Assembly: GCF_000364445.2 (NCBI RefSeq)
Contig: NZ_CP043538.1
Span: forward strand, 4,545,447 to 4,609,446
Reading direction: 5' to 3'
Length of the DNA stretch: 64,000 nt
From: Methylobacterium mesophilicum SR1.6/6
GTDB lineage: Bacteria; Pseudomonadota; Alphaproteobacteria; Rhizobiales; Beijerinckiaceae
Below, piece after piece: positions 45,803 to 53,397 of the stretch (position 1 is its first letter; every line of letters starts with the position of its first letter). A program made the translations under genes and the position numbers. A model generated the notes under the pieces. It saw nothing but the letters and a program-made list of their open reading frames with translations, was not told the origin of the DNA and ran no database searches.

Positions 45803-45813
45803 AAAATGGAGAG

Positions 45814-47034
45814 ATGACCCAGCGCTACACACGCCTCCCCGTCACCGTCCTGTCAGGCTTCCTTGGAGCCGGGAAGACGACCTTGCTCAACCACGTGCTC
45901 AACAACCGCGACAGCCGTCGCGTCGCGGTGATCGTCAACGACATGAGCGAAGTGAATATCGACGCTGACCTCGTCCGCACGGGCGGCGCCGACCTGTCCC
46001 GCACCGACGAGACGCTGGTCGAGATGACCAACGGCTGCATCTGCTGCACTCTGCGCGACGACCTGCTCTCGGAAGTGCGCCGCCTCTCCGAGGCGGGCCG
46101 GTTCGACTACCTGCTGATCGAGGGAACCGGCATCGCTGAGCCTTTGCCCGTTGCGTCGTCCTTCTCGTTCCGGGACGAGGCGGGGCAGGCCCTGTCGGAC
46201 CTCGCCCGGCTCGACACGATGGTGACGGTGGTCGACGCGGTGAACCTGCTCGGGGATTACGGCTCGGCGGCATTCCTGCGCGAGCGCGGCGAGAGCGCCG
46301 GCACCGAGGATACGCGCACGCTCGTGGACCTGCTCGTGGAGCAGATCGAGTTCGCCGATGTCGTGGTGATCAACAAGGCGCGCGACGTTTCCGCCGGGCA
46401 ACTCGCGCTGGTCCGCTCGGTGGTGCGCGGCCTCAATGCCGACGCCCGCATCCTCGAGACCCACCACGGCCAAGCACCCTTGTCCGAGATCCTCGATACC
46501 GGCCTGTTCCAAGAGGAGAAGGCCCAGCAGCATCCGCTCTGGTTCAAGGCCCTCTACGGCGCCGACCAACACGTGCCGGAGACCGAGGAGTACGGCATCG
46601 CCTCCTTCGTGTACCGTGCCCGGCGGCCCTTCGACCCGGAGCGCTTCAACGATTTCGTCAACGCCACCTGGCCGGGCCTGATCCGGGCGAAGGGACATTT
46701 CTGGCTGGCAACGCGGCCGGACTGGGTCGGCGAATTCTCCCTCGCGGGGGCCGTCGCGCGGATCTCCGCCATGGGTTTCTGGTGGTCAGCGGTCCCGCGC
46801 CGGCGCTGGCCGGAGGATTCCGAGTTCCGGGAGCGCCTGTACGCGGTCTGGAGCGAAGTCTGGGGTGACCGGCGCCAGGAGTTGGTCTTCATCGGCACCG
46901 GCATGGACCGCGGGGCGCTCACCGCGGCGCTGGATGCCTGCCTGATCGAGACCGGATCGGACCAGGCGCCGTTCGATCCCGCGCCCTACAGGGATCTGCC
47001 GGACCCGTTCCCGGCCTGGCGCCCGGCGGCCTGA
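45814..47034 (+). CDS. zigA: COG0523 zinc metallochaperone GTPase (ZigA-type)
   Basis: 406 residues. G3E GTPase with Walker [11 protein letters not shown], the zinc-binding CxCC motif at residues 75-78 ([13 protein letters not shown]), [13 protein letters not shown] and the NKARD base-recognition motif, then a CobW C-terminal domain. The sequence matches ZigA, a zinc-starvation GTPase thought to deliver zinc to chosen enzymes. It is preceded by GGAGAG and an operator-like palindrome and is divergent from znuD. Confidence 0.93.
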   Translation: MTQRYTRLPVTVLSGFLGAGKTTLLNHVLNNRDSRRVAVIVNDMSEVNIDADLVRTGGADLSRTDETLVEMTNGCICCTLRDDLLSEVRRLSEAGRFDYLLIEGTGIAEPLPVASSFSFRDEAGQALSDLARLDTMVTVVDAVNLLGDYGSAAFLRERGESAGTEDTRTLVDLLVEQIEFADVVVINKARDVSAGQLALVRSVVRGLNADARILETHHGQAPLSEILDTGLFQEEKAQQHPLWFKALYGADQHVPETEEYGIASFVYRARRPFDPERFNDFVNATWPGLIRAKGHFWLATRPDWVGEFSLAGAVARISAMGFWWSAVPRRRWPEDSEFRERLYAVWSEVWGDRRQELVFIGTGMDRGALTAALDACLIETGSDQAPFDPAPYRDLPDPFPAWRPAA

Positions 47035-47044
47035 GCGTCGCCGC

Positions 47045-47671
47045 TCAAGTGGTCAGTCCCTCGGTCTCGTCCTCGGCCTCGATCTCGGCGTCCGCCTCGG
47101 TCACCTGTCCGGAAGCGCCGGCCGCCTCGGCGAGGCCACGGGCCGCCTTTCGAAGGAGCTTGCGCAGGCGGCGCCGGTCGGTCTTGTCGAGGTGGTCGAG
47201 CAGCTCGGATTCCACCTCCGCCTGGATCTGCTCGATCGCCTGCGCCTTCGCGAGACCGGCCTCGGTGAGCTGAACGCGAACGATGCGCCCATCGCCCGAT
47301 TCGGCCCTGCGCTCGACGATGCCGAGAGCCGCGAGCCGCGTCACCGTCTTCGACGCTGTGGGCGGGCGCACCCGCAGCAGCGCGGCGAGGTCGCCCATCG
47401 TCATCGTCCCAGCGGCGGCCAGGGCCTGCACGACCTGCTCCTGTCCGGCGAACAGGCCGAGCTTGGCCAAACGGTCGCCCGTGCGGGCGCGATGCAGGCG
47501 GGCGGCCTGCACCAGAGCCCAGCCGACGCTGCGGATCCCGGGCGGCCGCATCTTCTTGGACGACAGCGACAGAGGCGCCCTGTCGGCGTCATGACGATCG
47601 CGTTTCTGGTTATCGCCCACCGGAGCGCCCGAGTTCGTGCCGGCGGCCGCCGGATGATCCTGAAGTTGCAC
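47045..47671 (-). CDS. MarR-family transcriptional regulator
   Basis: 208 residues. A winged helix-turn-helix of MarR type (LFAGQEQVVQALAAAGTMTMGDLAALLRVRPPTASKTVTRLAALGIVERRAESGDGRIVRVQLTEAG) is followed by a dimerisation helix and an acidic tail. An N-terminal extension of about 40 residues may not all be translated. It converges on zigA with a 10-base gap. Ligand and targets are unknown; no target operator was recognised. Confidence 0.9.
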   Translation of the reverse strand: MQLQDHPAAAGTNSGAPVGDNQKRDRHDADRAPLSLSSKKMRPPGIRSVGWALVQAARLHRARTGDRLAKLGLFAGQEQVVQALAAAGTMTMGDLAALLRVRPPTASKTVTRLAALGIVERRAESGDGRIVRVQLTEAGLAKAQAIEQIQAEVESELLDHLDKTDRRRLRKLLRKAARGLAEAAGASGQVTEADAEIEAEDETEGLTT

Positions 47672-47755
47672 CGTTCATCCCCCTTCACCAGCCGCCCGAG
47701 ACCCTGTGGCGCTGACCGGTGACGCTGCGATGACGGGGCCGGACCGGCCGGCCGC

Positions 47756-48145
47756 TTAGCAGTGCATGAGACGCTGGAGCCGGTCCAGGATGTCCTCGCC
47801 CGTGCAGGGCCGGGCGATGAAGTCGGCATGCTCGGGCATGCGAGTCGGATCCGGGGCGGACCGTCCCGACACGATCAGGATCGGAAGCTGCGGGCGTGCC
47901 TCGGCCACGGAGCTTGCGAGGTCGAATCCGTCCGTCTTGCCCGATAGCTGGACGTCGGTGACGAGCCCGCAAATATCCGGGCGCGCCTGCAGAATGCTGA
48001 GCGCCCGCTCGGCGGAGGCGCACTGGACGGTGTCGTAGCCGCCTTCTTCAAGAACGTCCCCGAGGTCCATAATCGTCAGCGCCTCGTCCTCGACGAGGAG
48101 GATTACCGGCCGATTGCCGCCCGAACCCGTCTGCTCACTCGCCAC
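47756..48145 (-). CDS. Stand-alone CheY-like receiver protein
   Basis: 129 residues, one receiver domain: acidic pair in LLVEDEA, phosphorylatable Asp64 in LVTDVQLSGKTDGF, Ser/Thr switch in LIVSGRS, but the usually invariant Lys near the end is Arg (FIARPCTGED). Such a change can weaken phosphorylation control. The start is a GTG. No histidine kinase is adjacent, so the partner is unknown. Confidence 0.87.
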   Translation of the reverse strand: MASEQTGSGGNRPVILLVEDEALTIMDLGDVLEEGGYDTVQCASAERALSILQARPDICGLVTDVQLSGKTDGFDLASSVAEARPQLPILIVSGRSAPDPTRMPEHADFIARPCTGEDILDRLQRLMHC

Positions 48146-48275
48146 TGTTTACTCCCTCCGGCAGCGTGCGGCCGCGAGGGCCGCCGCACGCGTCTTCAGC
48201 CCTAGGCCCAACGGCAGAAACGGTTCCGGGTTGCAGGCCGGTGAAGCGGCGGCGTGCCCACAGGGCCCAGGACCG

Positions 48276-49541
48276 TCACGTTGCCGGAGACGGCGGCTCG
48301 CTCACCACCGCGGCGATCGCCTCGATCAGGCGATCAAGATCCGCCGGATCGATCGTGAGCGCGGGCGTCAGGTAGACGATGTCACCGAACGGCCGCACCC
48401 ACACTCCCCGGTCGAGGAGCCGGGCCTTCAGGGCGCCGAGATCCGGCGTCCGGCAGAACTGCACCGCCCCGATCGCGCCGAGGACCCGGACATCCGCCAC
48501 CCCGGGGGTGTGCCGCAGCGGCTCCAGCCCGGCGGCGAGGCAAGCCTCGATGGTCCGCGCCTGGGCGAGCCGCGGTTCGGTCTCGAAGAGGTCGAGGCTG
48601 GCATTGGCCGCCGCGCAGGCCAGGGGATTGGCCATGAAGGTCGGGCCGTGCATCAGCGCGGCCGCCGGATCCTCGGACCAGAACGCCTCGAACACCTCTG
48701 TACGGGCGACGGTGGCGGCGAGCGCCATGGTGCCGCCGGTGAGGGCCTTCGACAGACAGAGGATGTCCGGCACGATCCCGGCCTGCTCGCAGGCGAAGAG
48801 GCTGCCGGTGCGCCCGAAGCCGGTGAAGATCTCGTCCGCGATGAGCGGCAGGCCGTGACTCCGCGCGAGCCTGGCGACAGTGGCGAGCACCTCGGGCGGA
48901 TGCGTGCGCATCCCGCCCGCCCCCTGGACGAGCGGCTCGACGATCACCGCCGCCAGGGTCGCGCGCTGCGCCGCCAACGTCGCGTCGAGAGCCTCGGCCT
49001 CAGCCCTGGTCCGCGGCAAATCGCAGAAAACCTGCATGGGCAGGTAGGCGCCGAAGCGGCGATGCATGCCCTCTTCGGGATCGCAGACCGACATCGCCCC
49101 CATCGTGTCGCCGTGATAGCCGCCGCGGAAGCTGAGCACCTTCGTCCGGCCGCTCACCCCGCGGTTGATCCACATCTGCGCCGCCATCTTCAGCGCCACC
49201 TCCACGGCGACCGAACCGGAATCGCTGAAGAAGACGTGGTCGAGATCGCCCGGGAGCAGATCGGCGAGCCGGGCCGCCAGCCGCTCAGCCGGCGCGTGGG
49301 TGAGGCCGCCGAACATGACGTGGGGCATGCGCGCCAGCTGGTCGGCCACGGCGCCCGCTATGTGCGGGTGGTTGTAGCCGTGGACCGCCGTCCACCAGGA
49401 CGCGATGCCGTCCACCAGTTCGCGGCCGTCGGCGAGGACGATGCGGCTGCCATGGGTCGCCACCGCCTCCAGTGGCGGGGCGGCGTCGCGCATCTGCGTG
49501 TAGGGCCGCCAGAGATGCGTGCGAGACGGGTCAAGCGTCAT
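48276..49541 (-). CDS. bioA: Adenosylmethionine--8-amino-7-oxononanoate aminotransferase
   Basis: 421 residues, biotin-pathway DAPA synthase. It starts MTLDPSRTHLWRPYTQMRDAAPP, has the SWWTAVHGYNHPHI motif, FFSDSGSVAVEVALKMA, FRGGYHGDTMGAMSV, LIADEIFTGFGRTG and the PLP lysine in CLSKALTGGTMALAAT. It converts KAPA to DAPA with SAM as amino donor. It diverges from bioF. bioD and bioB are not in the window, so the pathway is scattered or incomplete here. Confidence 0.96.
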   Translation of the reverse strand: MTLDPSRTHLWRPYTQMRDAAPPLEAVATHGSRIVLADGRELVDGIASWWTAVHGYNHPHIAGAVADQLARMPHVMFGGLTHAPAERLAARLADLLPGDLDHVFFSDSGSVAVEVALKMAAQMWINRGVSGRTKVLSFRGGYHGDTMGAMSVCDPEEGMHRRFGAYLPMQVFCDLPRTRAEAEALDATLAAQRATLAAVIVEPLVQGAGGMRTHPPEVLATVARLARSHGLPLIADEIFTGFGRTGSLFACEQAGIVPDILCLSKALTGGTMALAATVARTEVFEAFWSEDPAAALMHGPTFMANPLACAAANASLDLFETEPRLAQARTIEACLAAGLEPLRHTPGVADVRVLGAIGAVQFCRTPDLGALKARLLDRGVWVRPFGDIVYLTPALTIDPADLDRLIEAIAAVVSEPPSPAT

Positions 49542-49702
49542 GGCGAGGGCATGCGCGGCCGGAGCAGTATCGGTCAAGCCGGCGCGCGCTCGGGATCCGC
49601 TGCCATCCGGGTCGATCGATGCCGGCCACGGTTGGGCAGCGTGCCGCGGGTCAGGAAGCGCCCGTACGGCGATCGCGCAAGCCAGAGCGCCGAACAACGA
49701 TT

Positions 49703-49750
49703 GATCCGCGCGCGCTGTCCCGCACAAGCGCGCGCGGCCGCGCGCGGATC
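49703..49750. repeat. GC inverted repeat in the bioA/bioF divergent region
   Basis: Perfect 12-base arms GATCCGCGCGCG and CGCGCGCGGATC around a 24-base loop, itself containing an additional GCGCGCGGCC/GGCCGCGCGC palindrome. It ends 43 bases before the bioF start. It may be a regulatory hairpin; no BioR-type site (TTAT-N-ATAA) was found. The role is not known. Confidence 0.4.
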
Positions 49751-49793
49751 CGGCCGCCTTGACATCCGCCGAACCGCGCGGCCCATCACCCCC

Positions 49794-50918
49794 ATGGACA
49801 GCCTCGACGCCTTCGCTCGCCAAAAGCTTGACGCCCTGGAGGCCGGAAGCCTGCGCCGCCGCTTGGTGCAGACCGAGCGCGGGACGGGTGCCGCGGCTGC
49901 ACGGGACGGCCGGGCGCTCGTCTCGTTCTCCTGCAACGACTATCTCGGCCTCTCCCACCATCCGCGCGTGATCGCGGCCGCCCAGGAGGCCGCGGCAGTC
50001 TACGGCGCCGGGGCCGGCGGATCCCGGCTGGTGACCGGCGACCATCCCTATCTCGGCGCCCTGGAGGAGCAGCTTGCCGCCCATAAGGGCACGGAGGCCG
50101 CGCTGGTCTTCGGCAGCGGCTATCTGGCCAATCTGGGCATCACTCCGGCGCTGGCCGGCCGCGGCGACCTCATCCTGCTGGACGACCTCTCCCACGCCTG
50201 CATGTGGGCCGGGGCGCGGCTCTCGGGGGCGCGGGTGCTGACCTACCGCCACAACGATCCCGGCGACCTTGCGCGCCAGCTCGGGGAGCATCGGTACGGG
50301 CACGGCCGCGCCCTCGTCCTCACCGAGCGGGTGTTCAGCATGGACGGCGACCGGGCACCGCTCGGCGATATCCTGGGGATCGCGGAGGGCTTCGACGCCT
50401 GGACGCTCGTCGACGACGCCCACGGGATCGGCGTGGTCGAGGGAGGCCCGCGGGCGCCGCTGGAGATGGGCACCCTGTCGAAGGCGCTGGGATCCTACGG
50501 CGGCTATCTCTGCGCGTCGCGGCCCGTGATCGACCTGATGACGAGCCGCGCCCGCAGCTTCGTCTACACCACGGGCCTGCCTCCGGCCTCGGCCGCCGCC
50601 GCCCTGGAGGCCCTGGCGATCCTGGAGGCGGAACCGGATCGGCGCGCCCGGCCGCTCGTCCTCGCCCGGCGCTTTACGGCGCGCCTCGGCCTGCCGGAGG
50701 CCGAGAGCGCGGTCGTCCCGGTGCTGGTCGGGGAGGCGCAGGCGGCGCTCACCATCTCGGCGGCGCTGACGGCCGCCGGCTTTCTCGTGGTGGCGATCCG
50801 CCCGCCGACGGTGCCGCCGGGGACTGCGCGGCTGAGGGTGGCCTTCTCGGCAGCCCACGAGGAGGCGCAGGTCGATGCCCTGGCCGACGCGGTGGCGCGG
50901 CTGACCGGGCGCCCCTGA
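49794..50918 (+). CDS. bioF: 8-amino-7-oxononanoate synthase
   Basis: 374 residues. A PLP enzyme that condenses pimeloyl-ACP/CoA with alanine to form KAPA. Landmarks: FSCNDYLGLSHHPRV, GAGAGGSRLVTGDHPYLGALEEQLA, the PLP lysine in GTLSKALGSYGGYL, SFVYTTGLPPASAAAA and VAIRPPTVPPGTARLRV. A TTGACA-like hexamer lies 30 bases upstream of the ATG. It is divergent from bioA. Confidence 0.96.
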   Translation: MDSLDAFARQKLDALEAGSLRRRLVQTERGTGAAAARDGRALVSFSCNDYLGLSHHPRVIAAAQEAAAVYGAGAGGSRLVTGDHPYLGALEEQLAAHKGTEAALVFGSGYLANLGITPALAGRGDLILLDDLSHACMWAGARLSGARVLTYRHNDPGDLARQLGEHRYGHGRALVLTERVFSMDGDRAPLGDILGIAEGFDAWTLVDDAHGIGVVEGGPRAPLEMGTLSKALGSYGGYLCASRPVIDLMTSRARSFVYTTGLPPASAAAALEALAILEAEPDRRARPLVLARRFTARLGLPEAESAVVPVLVGEAQAALTISAALTAAGFLVVAIRPPTVPPGTARLRVAFSAAHEEAQVDALADAVARLTGRP

Positions 50919-51034
50919 CGGCGCTTTGCGCGGACCGCGCCCGGCACCTATACCGATGCCCTGACGGGGCGCGGGTGCGCTCCGGAATGCCCGCCCCCCG
51001 AGAAGCGGGCGCAGAGCGGCATCGAGAGGACGAC

Positions 51035-51544
51035 ATGGACGCCAGCGCGCTGCGAGCCCTCCAGGCTCCGATCAAGGACAAGTACCGCAGCGCGCCGGAT
51101 GCTGCGGTCATCACCCTCAAGGCCAAGGGCACCCTCGACGACACCAAGATCGCCTGCAAGGTCGAGACCGGCCGCGCCATCGCGGAGGCGGGCCTCCACC
51201 CGGCGACCGGCGGATCCGGAGCCGAGCTGTGCTCGGGCGATATGCTCCTGGAGGCCCTGGTCGCCTGTGCCGGGGTGACCCTGAAGGCCGTTGCGACGGC
51301 CCTTGAGATCCCGCTCCGATCCGGGACTGTCAGCGCCGAAGGCGACCTCGACTTCCGCGGCACCCTCGGTGTCGACAAGGAGGCGCCGGTGGGCTTCCGC
51401 AGCATCCGCCTGTCCTTCACGCTCGATACGGACGCGCCGGAGGACAAGCTCGCCCAGCTCCTGAAGCTGACCGAGCGCTACTGCGTCGTGTTCCAGACCC
51501 TGAACCACAAGCCGGAGTTGTCGGTCGCCGCCACGACGGCCTGA
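51035..51544 (+). CDS. OsmC-family protein
   Basis: 169 residues of the OsmC/Ohr superfamily, with the two redox cysteines in LVACAGVTLKAVA and RYCVVFQTL. Members detoxify organic hydroperoxides in the cytosol. Other features such as ATGGSGAELCSGDMLLEALVACAG fit the family's second branch. The methyltransferase gene follows 10 bases after its stop. Confidence 0.9.
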   Translation: MDASALRALQAPIKDKYRSAPDAAVITLKAKGTLDDTKIACKVETGRAIAEAGLHPATGGSGAELCSGDMLLEALVACAGVTLKAVATALEIPLRSGTVSAEGDLDFRGTLGVDKEAPVGFRSIRLSFTLDTDAPEDKLAQLLKLTERYCVVFQTLNHKPELSVAATTA

Positions 51545-51554
51545 CGGGGAGGGG

Positions 51555-52418
51555 ATGATCATGGCGGGCGGCGTCACGCAGGCCGAGTACTGGAACGGCG
51601 AGGTCGGGACGCGCTGGGCCCGCAACCAAGCGGTCCTCGACGCGGTCTTCGCGCCGCTGACCGAGGCCCTGTTTGACCGGGCGGATGTTACACCCGGACA
51701 CGCCGTGCTCGACATCGGCTGCGGCGCCGGCGCCACGACGCTGGACGCGGCACATCGGGTCGGGCCAGGCGGCGCGGTCACGGGAGCCGACATCTCGGCG
51801 CCGCTTCTCGCGGTGGCCCGCGGCCGCATCGCCGCCGAGGCGCCCGGCGCCGCCCCGATCCGGTTCGTCGAGGCCGACGTGGAGCATGCCGATCTCGGAA
51901 CCTTCGACGCGGCCCTGTCGCGCTTCGGCGTGATGTTCTTTTCGGATACCGGCCGCGCCTTCGCCAACCTGCGCCGTATGCTGAAGCCCGGAGGCCGACT
52001 GACCTTCCTGTGCTGGCGGGGACTCTCCGAGAACCTGTGGGTCAGCGTACCCAGGGAGGCCGTGCTGCCGCTCCTGCCGGAGGCACCGCCGCCTCCGCCG
52101 CCGGACGCGCCGGGGCCGTTCCGCTTCGCCGATGTGGACGCGATGGCCGCGCTCCTGCGCGGCAACGGGTTCGGGACCGTCACCTGCGACGCGCTGGACC
52201 GGGACGTGGTCCTCGGCCGGGGCGCGGACGATGCCGGGGCCGCACAGGCAGCGGCCCACGTGGCCCTCAACCTCGGCCCGACATCGCATCTCGTGCGGGA
52301 GGCCGAACCGGACCTACGCAGCCGCGCCGAGGCGGCCGCGGTCGCGGCGCTGCGCCGCCACGCGACGGGCGGCGCCGTGCGGTTGCGTGCCGCCTGCTGG
52401 CTGGTTCAGGCAGGGTGA
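51555..52418 (+). CDS. Class I SAM-dependent methyltransferase
   Basis: 287 residues. The SAM-binding motif is VLDIGCGAGATTLDAA, followed by ADISAPLLAVARGR, ADVEHADLG, and RFGVMFFSDTGRAFANLRRMLKPGGRLTFLCW. This is the UbiE/Methyltransf_25 type, acting on an unknown small molecule. It begins 10 bases after the OsmC gene, with tandem ATG codons (51555 and 51561), so the two are probably one transcript. Confidence 0.9.
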   Translation: MIMAGGVTQAEYWNGEVGTRWARNQAVLDAVFAPLTEALFDRADVTPGHAVLDIGCGAGATTLDAAHRVGPGGAVTGADISAPLLAVARGRIAAEAPGAAPIRFVEADVEHADLGTFDAALSRFGVMFFSDTGRAFANLRRMLKPGGRLTFLCWRGLSENLWVSVPREAVLPLLPEAPPPPPPDAPGPFRFADVDAMAALLRGNGFGTVTCDALDRDVVLGRGADDAGAAQAAAHVALNLGPTSHLVREAEPDLRSRAEAAAVAALRRHATGGAVRLRAACWLVQAG

Positions 52419-52511
52419 GGGGGCGCCGCGACGAGGCTTCGAGACGATCCCGGATCGCCGTCCGCCGTGTCCCAGGCGTCCGTGAGAGGGCTTTTTCCAC
52501 AGCCGCCGGCG

Positions 52512-52808
52512 TCACGCCCACTCGTCGTCCGGCCGCGGCGACAGTCGCTGCCAAGCCTCGGCGATCCGCTCCGGCTTGATGCCGAGGGCGCTCGCGCAGG
52601 CGACGAGAACCGCCTCGTCGCCCATCACATGGTCGAGGACGCCGACCAGGAAGGCCGGTTCGCGGGCGCTCGCGCGCAGGGTGTCGGGGCTGAGCCCGCT
52701 CGCCGCCATGAAGGGCAACAGGCGGTCTTCGTCCCCAGCGATCCACAAAAGAACGTCCAGAGCCAGCCGTTCCGCGGGCTCATGCCCTTGAAGAGGTTTG
52801 CCATTCAT
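52512..52808 (-). CDS. DUF3572 family protein
   Basis: 98 residues, [89 protein letters not shown], matching alphaproteobacterial DUF3572 of unknown role. An alternative start 6 bases upstream (52814) is equally possible. It is divergent from divK, as it commonly is in this class; the 80-base gap must hold both promoters. Confidence 0.85.
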   Translation of the reverse strand: MNGKPLQGHEPAERLALDVLLWIAGDEDRLLPFMAASGLSPDTLRASAREPAFLVGVLDHVMGDEAVLVACASALGIKPERIAEAWQRLSPRPDDEWA

Positions 52809-52888
52809 CAACATGTGAACGCTACAAAGGCGAGGGAGGGGCTTCACCGCCCGCTAATCATGATCGGCGCGCACCGGGACAACGGATC

Positions 52889-53260
52889 ATGAAGAAGACG
52901 GTGCTGATCGTCGAGGACAACGAGTTGAACATGAAGCTGTTCAACGACCTCCTGGAGGCGAACGGCTACGCGACCCTGAAGACCGCCCACGGCATCGAGG
53001 CGATCGAACTCGCCCGCGCGCATCATCCCGACCTCATCCTCATGGACATCCAGCTCCCCGAAGTCTCGGGCCTGGAGGTGACCAAGTGGCTCAAGGAGGA
53101 TGACGATCTCAAGAGCATCCCGGTCATCGCGATCACGGCCTTCGCCATGAAGGGCGACGAGGAGCGGATCCGCGAGGGCGGCTGCGAGGCCTACCTGTCG
53201 AAGCCCATCTCGGTCGCGAAGTTTTTGGCAACGGTTCGCGCTTATCTTGAGCCGAAGTGA
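52889..53260 (+). CDS. divK: Cell-cycle response regulator DivK
   Basis: 123-residue single receiver domain. Glu9-Asp10 form the acidic pair in [18 protein letters not shown], Asp53 is the phosphorylation site in [21 protein letters not shown], and the switch residues are in [15 protein letters not shown] and [10 protein letters not shown]. This is essentially the DivK consensus, which relays PleC/DivJ signals to DivL and CtrA in Alphaproteobacteria. pleD follows after a strong hairpin, the classical divK-pleD arrangement. Confidence 0.96.
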   Translation: MKKTVLIVEDNELNMKLFNDLLEANGYATLKTAHGIEAIELARAHHPDLILMDIQLPEVSGLEVTKWLKEDDDLKSIPVIAITAFAMKGDEERIREGGCEAYLSKPISVAKFLATVRAYLEPK

Positions 53261-53278
53261 CCCCGGAGGGGCTTAGCC

Positions 53279-53324
53279 GTTGAGCAGGTGACCCGACCGC
53301 GCCGGGTCGGGTCACCTGCTCAAC
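53279..53324. terminator. Perfect 20-base hairpin between divK and pleD
   Basis: Arms at 53279-53298 and 53305-53324 are exact inverted repeats (core GAGCAGGTGACCCGACC) around a 6-base loop. It lies 18 bases after the divK stop and 73 bases before pleD. It has no T-run, so it may attenuate, or protect a processed 3' end, rather than act as a simple intrinsic terminator. Confidence 0.6.
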
Positions 53325-53397
53325 CGTTCGTCCCGATGCGCCACCCCGGGTCGCTCCGCCCGATACGGACCGCGAAGCGGCGCATCAGCGAGGAACC

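Noticed and set aside
48114-49790. Long plus-strand frame ahead of bioF
   Set aside because: It reads antisense to bioA with a low-complexity product; bioF really begins at 49794.
48276-50858. 860-residue minus-strand frame across bioA and bioF
   Set aside because: Only the part from MTLDPSRTHLW (49541) onward is bioA; the rest is antisense to bioF.
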